A DNA stretch of 64,000 nucleotides from Nitrospirota bacterium (GTDB lineage Bacteria; JACPQY01): contig JACPQY010000071.1 of NCBI GenBank assembly GCA_016190245.1, positions 62,001-126,000 of the forward strand. Direction: 5' to 3'. How positions within the stretch are numbered: the stretch's first letter is position 1; each line of letters starts with the position of its first letter. Of the stretch, positions 58,956 through 64,000 are shown one piece after another. A model generated the notes under the pieces. That model was given only the letters and a program-made list of their open reading frames with translations, was not told the DNA's origin and searched no databases. A program made the position numbers and the translations under genes.

Positions 58956-60932
58956 TCACTCCATCTCGCAGCCGTCCGCCGGATCGTCCGCCTCGTCACG
59001 ACCGAAAACCTGGATGCCGTAGGAGCCCTCCGGCTCGTACGGCGGCTCAGCGTCAGCGGGATCGGCGAGGTCGGGGCTGCACGACATGCTGTAAAGGTAT
59101 CGCTCATGGGCGCCGTCGTAAACGGCGTTGTTGCAGGAAATCGAGCGCACCCGGGCACGATCCACAAGCGTGACGCGGGCGGCAGGCTGCTCCTGGAGAA
59201 TGGCCAGGATGTCGAAGACTCCGAAGAAGAGCTTTCCGCTCCGAAGCGAGTCCAGGAATGCCGCCCCGGAAAACATGAGGCCGTCCTCGTTGACGTACAG
59301 GTTCGAAAGCAGGACTGCATCCCTGGAAATGCTCCCCCGGTAGACATGGGTCAACGTGTGTGTCTCCGCATCGAAACGGAAGACCTGAGGGGTGTTGAGC
59401 TTCCCGCTGCCGGCGCCGATCACCACGTAGTCATGGAGGATGCCTCGTTTCGGATCCGCGGGCACGATGGCCGGCGAGGCCACTGTGCGACCCGTCAGGG
59501 GGAGGCGGGCAAGAAGCCCCCCATTCGGGCCGAAGGCCATGAGATCCGTCGGCGCGTCCGCATCCACGGCGTCGGCCACCCCGGAATAGTCACCGAACGC
59601 TGTGAACACGATTCCGTTGACGGGGTGAATCGTCGGGGAAGCCTCGGACAGCTCCTGGTCCAGCTTCTCCGCCCAGAGAAAACGAAGCTGCCTCGCCGCG
59701 GGGTCCCACGTGGCCGCCGCCATGTATCCGGCTTGGGCCTCCCCCAACTCGAAATTGACGCCGCCGGCCGTGGCGAGCTTCGAGAGGCGACCGTGCGTGA
59801 GCGCCAAGTAAAGGTGGTCGAGCCCGGTCTCCGGGTTCCGCCCCACAGCGATGCTGTTGAGGTTGAGCAGGCTGTCGCGCGTGAGCGCCGCTTCACCCAC
59901 CAACCCGTACCGCGCGTTGATCCCTTCGGAGAACCTGAGATGGTCGAGGATCGCACCGGTGAGGCGGTGCAAAACGAGGATCTCCCCGTTGGCGGTCCCC
60001 ACCACCCAGTTCCCTTCCGATGTCAGGTTTCCACCGCTGGGCGCCACGGACTGAAGTCGCTCCGCATCCGATGTGCGCCAGACGACAACCACGCCACCGC
60101 TCCCGTCGCCCGGCCCCCAGTAGCCCACCGCGGAGCCGGATTCTCCGCTCATGCTAATGACCGGACGATCGGGCATCGGCCCCTCGAGAGCCATCACAAT
60201 CTCGCCGGGCTCCACCGCGGAATGCTTCGCGGAAATGCCGTCCGGCAGAGGGAAGATCTGCCCCGACACGGCGATTTCATTTTCGGTGAAGTAAATCCAT
60301 TCATCGGGAGAACCCTCCAAAGCGGCTGCAACCCCCGGATCAGGTGTTCGCGCCAGGGCTGACCGGAGATCGACCCGGCGGATGCGCCACATCGAGGCGG
60401 TATTCGGCACCCCGTAGGCGGCCAACTGCCCGACGGCCTTCTCCCACAACGGGACCACCCTGCCGTCGCGCACCGTCATGCCGTGGGAGTTGGGCTCGCC
60501 GATGGCGTCGGCCCACGAGTTCCCAAAGATCCTCTCGCCGTTCCGGCCAAGGGTGACACCGGGCATCAGCCGGCGTGTCTCCAACCCTGAGGCCACCTCA
60601 CGGATGCATCGAGGCATGGAATACGGCACGAAGTCGGAAATGCAGCGATCCCGGTGGATCTGGTACCACCTGTTTCCCTCCGGGGCGTAGGTGTCGTGGC
60701 ACCAACCGTTCGGGGCGTCCCATACCGTCGAGGCGATCCCCGTCTGCCCCTCGGTGGATCCCGTTGAACTGCACCCAACCCCCAACAGTAAGGTTATTGA
60801 AAGGGCGGAGGCAGCGGTCCCCGCGGCGCGACGCGCCGCCCACGGCGCGGCCGCGCCATTCCGGGAATCACCCAACCCCGGCGTTTCGACGATGTGAATG
60901 CTCTTTCGACCGATGCTCGATTTATAGTCCAT
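58956..60932 (-). CDS. Large exported lipoprotein, beta-propeller-like, unknown function
   Basis: About 658 residues from ATG 60932. A Cys follows the hydrophobic stretch (SALSITLLLGVGCSSTGSTEG), a lipobox, though the n-region is unusually long (~37 residues). The mature part has repeated beta-strand blocks with SGSAVGYWGPGDGSGGVVVVW, GNWVVGTANGEILVLHRLTG, HPVNGIVFTAFGDYSG and DYVVIGAGSGKLNTPQVFRFD, which looks like a PQQ-type propeller, and a metal-like DADAPTD stretch. I cannot name the family. The promoter-like TTGACA at 60967-60962 leaves little or no leader, so a later start is possible. Confidence 0.6.
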   Translation of the reverse strand: MDYKSSIGRKSIHIVETPGLGDSRNGAAAPWAARRAAGTAASALSITLLLGVGCSSTGSTEGQTGIASTVWDAPNGWCHDTYAPEGNRWYQIHRDRCISDFVPYSMPRCIREVASGLETRRLMPGVTLGRNGERIFGNSWADAIGEPNSHGMTVRDGRVVPLWEKAVGQLAAYGVPNTASMWRIRRVDLRSALARTPDPGVAAALEGSPDEWIYFTENEIAVSGQIFPLPDGISAKHSAVEPGEIVMALEGPMPDRPVISMSGESGSAVGYWGPGDGSGGVVVVWRTSDAERLQSVAPSGGNLTSEGNWVVGTANGEILVLHRLTGAILDHLRFSEGINARYGLVGEAALTRDSLLNLNSIAVGRNPETGLDHLYLALTHGRLSKLATAGGVNFELGEAQAGYMAAATWDPAARQLRFLWAEKLDQELSEASPTIHPVNGIVFTAFGDYSGVADAVDADAPTDLMAFGPNGGLLARLPLTGRTVASPAIVPADPKRGILHDYVVIGAGSGKLNTPQVFRFDAETHTLTHVYRGSISRDAVLLSNLYVNEDGLMFSGAAFLDSLRSGKLFFGVFDILAILQEQPAARVTLVDRARVRSISCNNAVYDGAHERYLYSMSCSPDLADPADAEPPYEPEGSYGIQVFGRDEADDPADGCEME

Positions 60933-60943
60933 AGGTCGAAGAT

Positions 60944-60967
60944 TAGACCCTTGGTCTAGTCTGTCAA
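60944..60967 (-). promoter_or_regulatory. Promoter -35 with NemR-box-like palindrome
   Basis: On the minus strand a perfect -35 TTGACA (60967-60962) is followed by TAGACC-N3-GGTCTA (60958-60944) and then TAATCT (60945-60940), a weak -10 at 16 bp. The palindrome resembles TAGACC-N4-GGTCTA, bound by NemR-type TetR regulators, and sits where a repressor would block the promoter. The spacer here is 3 rather than 4. Confidence 0.5.
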
Positions 60968-61094
60968 GCGATCGCCGGTGAGCGGGTCCGAAATGCAAGG
61001 GGTCTCAATCCCAGGCCCCCCCATCTGCCGCGCAACCACTCTTGCGCGACATCGCACCGGCGGCAATAATGAACACCGCTGTTCAAACCTCACC

Positions 61095-61168
61095 GTCCCC
61101 GTAGCTCAGATGGATAGAGCGGCGGATTCCTAATCCGCAGGCCGTGGGTTCAAATCCCGCCGGGGACA
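61095..61168 (+). tRNA. tRNA-Arg (anticodon CCT)
   Basis: A 74-nt cloverleaf. Acceptor GTCCCCG (61095-61101) pairs with CGGGGAC (61161-61167), discriminator A61168. Anticodon stem GCGGA/TCCGC encloses loop TTCCTAA, giving anticodon CCT for AGG. The T arm is GTGGG TTCAAAT CCCGC. CCA is not encoded. It is the only RNA gene I can support in the window. Confidence 0.95.
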
Positions 61169-61207
61169 TGCCACCCGAGATGCCGAAGGATCGCCAGTAG
61201 CGGAGAA

Positions 61208-61371
61208 CAAGTACCGTGTTGAACAAGTTTTGCAGCAGATCGAAAAATGGACAGTTCTCGTCAACACGGTACCTACGCCCCGCCCCTATTCGGAAATCCG
61301 AACGGAGAGCGGGGCTACCGCACAGCGAGAATGTCGGAAACTATTTCATGAATTCCTCAACGCCGTACTAG
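61208..61371. mobile_element. CTAG-bounded inverted-repeat element (MITE-like), copy B
   Basis: 164 bp, starting CAAGTACCGTGTTGA (cf. CTAGTACCATGTTGA in copy A) and ending AATTCCTCAACGCCGTACTAG-type sequence, the same right end as copy A. Inner hairpins: GTACCGTGTTGA with TCAACACGGTAC, and GCCCCGC with GCGGGGC around TTCGGA aa TCCGAA. It lies 39 nt after tRNA-Arg and ends 2 nt before a TTG, and 14 nt before the GTG, at the start of the sulfatase gene. Confidence 0.72.
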
Positions 61372-61385
61372 GCTTGACTCAACGT

Positions 61386-62798
61386 GTGAGACGATCGCTT
61401 GCCGCGGCAGGCATGGTTGCGGTCACCTTGGCCTGTAACGCGGATCTCTCCGGGAGGCGAGCCGCCCAGCCCAACATCATCCTGATCCTGACCGACGACC
61501 AGGAAGTTGAGAGCCTCGCGTCTATGCGGCGCGTCGGGGAGGAACTGGCACGCGCCGGCACCACCCTCACGCACGCCTTCGTCACCTTCCCGGTCTGCTG
61601 CCCCTCCCGCGCCTCAACCCTTCGCGGCCAGTACGTCCACAACCACCAAGTCCTGGGGAACTCGCCCCCGACCGGGAGTTTCACCCGTTTCGAGGAGCAA
61701 GGGCTCGAAGGCTCCACCGTGGCCGTCTGGCTGAAATCTGCCGGCTATCAAACGGCCTTCTTCGGCAAGTACCTCAATGGATATCCCGGAGACCTCGGCT
61801 CGTCCTACGTGCCCCCCGGATGGACCGATTGGTATGGTTCCCTCGGTCACTACTATGACTATCGCCTGAACGAAAACGGCCGCGTGGTGAAGTACGGCTC
61901 GGAGCCGGAGGACTACGAGACGGACGTGCTGGCGCGCCGGGCGGCCGATTTCATCAAGCTCGCCGCGCCGCTCGGCCCGATATTCATGTACATCGCGCCC
62001 TATGCGCCCCACGCCCCCGCCACGCCCGCGCCCCGCCACGCCTCCCTCTTCCCGGAGGCTGCCGCTCCCCGCCAGCCCTCCTTCAACGAGGAGGACGTAT
62101 CAGACAAGCCCGAGTGGGTGCAGCGCGGGGAACCGCTCGACGCCGACGCGATCGGCTCCATTGACGAGCACTACCGCGATCGCCTCCGATCGGTTCAAGC
62201 GGTGGATGATCTGGTCGGCTCCGTGCTGGACGCACTGCGCTCCGCGGGGCAACTCGACCGAACCTACATCTTCTACACATCCGACAACGGCTTTCACCTC
62301 GGGCAACACCGCCTTCCGCCCGGCAAGCGAACGGCCTACGAGGAAGATATCCGGGTTCCGCTCATTGTGCGGGGGCCCGGCGTGCCCGCCGGACGCGAAC
62401 TGGATCTGCTCGTCAGCAACGTGGACCTCGCCCCGACTTTTTCCGACCTCGGCGGGGCACAGACCCCCTCTTTCGTGGACGGCCGGTCGCTCCTGCCGTT
62501 TCTGACCGGGACCCCGCCTCCGGCGGAAACTTGGCGCAAGCGGCTGCTCGTCGAGCAGTGGATGGAACCGGAAGAGAGCCGGAACCGGGCGCCCGACTTC
62601 GGTCTGCTCCGCACAGAGAACCTCGTCTACGTCGAGTACTCCACCGGCGAACGCGAACTCTATGACCTTGGCGCCGATCCCTTCGAACTCAACAGCGCTC
62701 ATGCCTCAGCCGACCCGACACTCATTCAAGATCTCGGCAAGCGGCTTGCGGCGCTCCGGGCGTGCACCGGCTCCTCGTGCCGGGACGCGGACCGATAA
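61386..62798 (+). CDS. Sulfatase (arylsulfatase/GlcNAc-6-sulfatase type) lipoprotein
   Basis: About 470 residues. From GTG 61386 a short signal (RRSLAAAGMVAVTLAC) leads to a Cys, so it is probably a lipoprotein. Sulfatase motifs: NIILILTDDQ (metal Asp pair), VCCPSRASTLRG, where the first Cys of C-x-P-S-R is the formylglycine precursor, and HNHQVLGN, TAFFGKYLNGYP, FYTSDNGFHLGQHRLPPGKR. It would cleave sulfate esters from glycans at the cell surface, needing a formylglycine-generating enzyme encoded elsewhere. TTG 61374 is an alternative start; upstream codons in the open frame lie inside repeat copy B. Confidence 0.9.
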   Translation: MRRSLAAAGMVAVTLACNADLSGRRAAQPNIILILTDDQEVESLASMRRVGEELARAGTTLTHAFVTFPVCCPSRASTLRGQYVHNHQVLGNSPPTGSFTRFEEQGLEGSTVAVWLKSAGYQTAFFGKYLNGYPGDLGSSYVPPGWTDWYGSLGHYYDYRLNENGRVVKYGSEPEDYETDVLARRAADFIKLAAPLGPIFMYIAPYAPHAPATPAPRHASLFPEAAAPRQPSFNEEDVSDKPEWVQRGEPLDADAIGSIDEHYRDRLRSVQAVDDLVGSVLDALRSAGQLDRTYIFYTSDNGFHLGQHRLPPGKRTAYEEDIRVPLIVRGPGVPAGRELDLLVSNVDLAPTFSDLGGAQTPSFVDGRSLLPFLTGTPPPAETWRKRLLVEQWMEPEESRNRAPDFGLLRTENLVYVEYSTGERELYDLGADPFELNSAHASADPTLIQDLGKRLAALRACTGSSCRDADR

Positions 62799-62958
62799 CC
62801 GGTCCCACCCCTGTCGCAGCGAGACGAGGGAGGGCTGCTTCCAACGACAGCTCCCCCACCGGCGCAAGCCGCGGCACTGTTTGACAACGGCACGGTGTCC
62901 GGTACGATGGCCGACCATAGCGGGCTGTGGTTGGCACCGCCTGACCAGGAGGAGTTCC

Positions 62959-64000
62959 ATGCGCACTGTTCCGGGCCACCGGCTCGCTCTCATCTCGATA
63001 CTTGCCCTTGCCACGGCCCACTGCTCCGATTCCGAAACGCTGACCGGAGCCCCCTGGGACTCCTTCACAGTTCGCATCGTTGCGGACCGCACGCAGGTCG
63101 TCCCCGAGGAACTGAATCCCCTCAACCCTGATGAGGGCGTGTGCTGCTCTCTTTCCGAACCCACGAAGCGGGCTCAGATCTATAGGGTCCATGCAGACGG
63201 CTCCGTGCTTGACTGCCTGACCTGCAATCACTCTGATTCCGCTTTCAATACCAACTATCAGCCCTTCTACACACCCGATGGAGAACGCATCGTCTTCGCC
63301 TCCAGCCGAGACCGCGCGAAGGATGCGAACCCATTCCTCAATTCCTTCGGAGGCGAGATCTACATCATGAACAGCGATGGGAGCGATCCCCAACGCCTCA
63401 CGTTCTACGAAGGGATTGCGCGCGTGCCCCGCGTCAGCCTTGACGGTAAACGCATCTTCTGGTCCCAGGTCACGTCCGACAATCGCTGGCACCTGGTCTT
63501 TGCAGACCTCGTCGAACGCAACGGCCAATTCGGTTTGGGCGACACCTCGGAAGTCCGCATCCTGGGTCGGCCGAACGACCCTCTATCGGATCTTGCACAT
63601 CAGCTCTCCTTCATCGAATGGAAATATCCCTCGCCGATCGGCGACTGGTGGTCCTTTTTCTCAGCCTTTGGATCCTCAATGAACGTGGATACCTACGCCG
63701 TCTCGCCCGGTGCTCGGCTCGCACACCGCCTGACCTCGAACCCCGAGAACGAGGAAACGGGTTCATGGGATCCAACCGGCTTGGGAATGGCGGTTCAATC
63801 CGGTCGGGACTACTATCAGGTTCGACAGCTTGCCCCTCTGCCCCTTCCGACGCTCATCGACTTTGCGTTTGTGGCTTTCGGACTGCTTGTCGGGCAGCAG
63901 GGGGGCGCTGTTCCGTGGGTCTACGATCTCTACTATCTTGACGAAACGGGCGAAAACGGCATGACGAAACTCGTCGATGGAGAACCCGAGCGCCTTTTCA
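62959..64000 (+). CDS. TolB-like beta-propeller lipoprotein (cut by window end)
   Basis: Open from ATG 62959 to the window edge (347 codons), preceded by AGGAGG. The signal peptide ends in lipobox-like TAHCSD. WD40-like (PD40) repeats are visible: QIYRVHADGSVLDCLTCN, QPFYTPDGERIVFASSRDR, EIYIMNSDGSDPQRLTFYEG, VSLDGKRIFWSQ. Several cysteines (CCSL, CLTC) may form disulfides. Propellers of this type bind proteins or sugars at the cell envelope; the partner is unknown. Confidence 0.8.
   Translation, partial: MRTVPGHRLALISILALATAHCSDSETLTGAPWDSFTVRIVADRTQVVPEELNPLNPDEGVCCSLSEPTKRAQIYRVHADGSVLDCLTCNHSDSAFNTNYQPFYTPDGERIVFASSRDRAKDANPFLNSFGGEIYIMNSDGSDPQRLTFYEGIARVPRVSLDGKRIFWSQVTSDNRWHLVFADLVERNGQFGLGDTSEVRILGRPNDPLSDLAHQLSFIEWKYPSPIGDWWSFFSAFGSSMNVDTYAVSPGARLAHRLTSNPENEETGSWDPTGLGMAVQSGRDYYQVRQLAPLPLPTLIDFAFVAFGLLVGQQGGAVPWVYDLYYLDETGENGMTKLVDGEPERLF

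Noticed and set aside
60910-60998. Possible decayed tRNA or att remnant (frame reads NLRPMDYKS, as antisense tRNA often does)
   Set aside because: No acceptor stem or T-loop TTCRANNC can be formed; the similarity is limited to the anticodon-arm-like piece.

Overview
The window looks like a chromosomal segment of a high-GC Gram-negative bacterium. The evidence is a TonB-dependent receptor, many lipoproteins with lipoboxes, a FabH/FabF type II fatty-acid operon, a MurE with an Arg-containing substrate motif, and Tra-type envelope proteins. The gene mix (CHASE2 cyclase, B12 radical SAM protein, PilZ-cyclase fusion, many large orphan lipoproteins) suggests a deltaproteobacterial-grade or uncultured lineage. 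No 16S gene is present, so this placement is only an inference.

Layout. 0-7.3 kb: a TonB receptor cut by the left edge, an adenylate cyclase next to a metallo-beta-lactamase phosphodiesterase, a ZIP metal transporter overlapping thiE, and an orphan lipoprotein bracketed by small inverted-repeat elements. 7.5-25.9 kb (minus strand): a complete, tightly overlapping dcw cluster, mraZ-rsmH-ftsL-ftsI-murE-murF-mraY-murD-ftsW-murG-murC-murB-ddl-ftsQ-ftsA-ftsZ, starting from a near-consensus sigma70 promoter. 26.3-37.1 kb (minus strand): an operon for the envelope part of an F-type type IV secretion system (TraV-, TraK-, TraB-, TraG-N-like and a giant TraU-like protein) with flanking lipoproteins. 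No ATPase, coupling protein, relaxase or pilin is visible. 37.1-38.6 kb: a junkyard of dispersed repeats with a broken copy of part of the TraU-like gene and a DUF559 nuclease remnant. 38.7-45.2 kb (plus strand): yceD/DUF177-rpmF-plsX-fabH-fabD-fabG-acpP-fabF, the fatty-acid start-up and elongation genes. 45.4-53.2 kb: a retropepsin-IscA fusion, a lipoate-ligase-like protein, a bioD-usp-cysH operon, a catalytically dead trypsin-fold protein, a TVP38-type membrane protein, a cyclase-PilZ fusion and a YdjY-like lipoprotein. 53.2-58.8 kb (minus strand): a thioredoxin-fold protein, then a TetR-OYE-acetoacetate-decarboxylase-like-B12 radical SAM operon with a palindromic operator at its head. 59-64 kb: three large lipoproteins (a propeller-like protein, a sulfatase, and a TolB-like propeller cut by the right edge) and tRNA-Arg(CCT).

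Most promising for novelty: (1) the ATPase-less F-type T4SS envelope operon with TraU extended by about 750 residues; (2) the retropepsin-IscA fusion; (3) a family of about 140-160 bp CTAG-bounded inverted-repeat elements that sit directly upstream of start codons; (4) the TetR/OYE/ADC-like/B12-radical SAM cassette; (5) fabF, which has no canonical start codon and probably starts at ATA overlapping the acpP stop.
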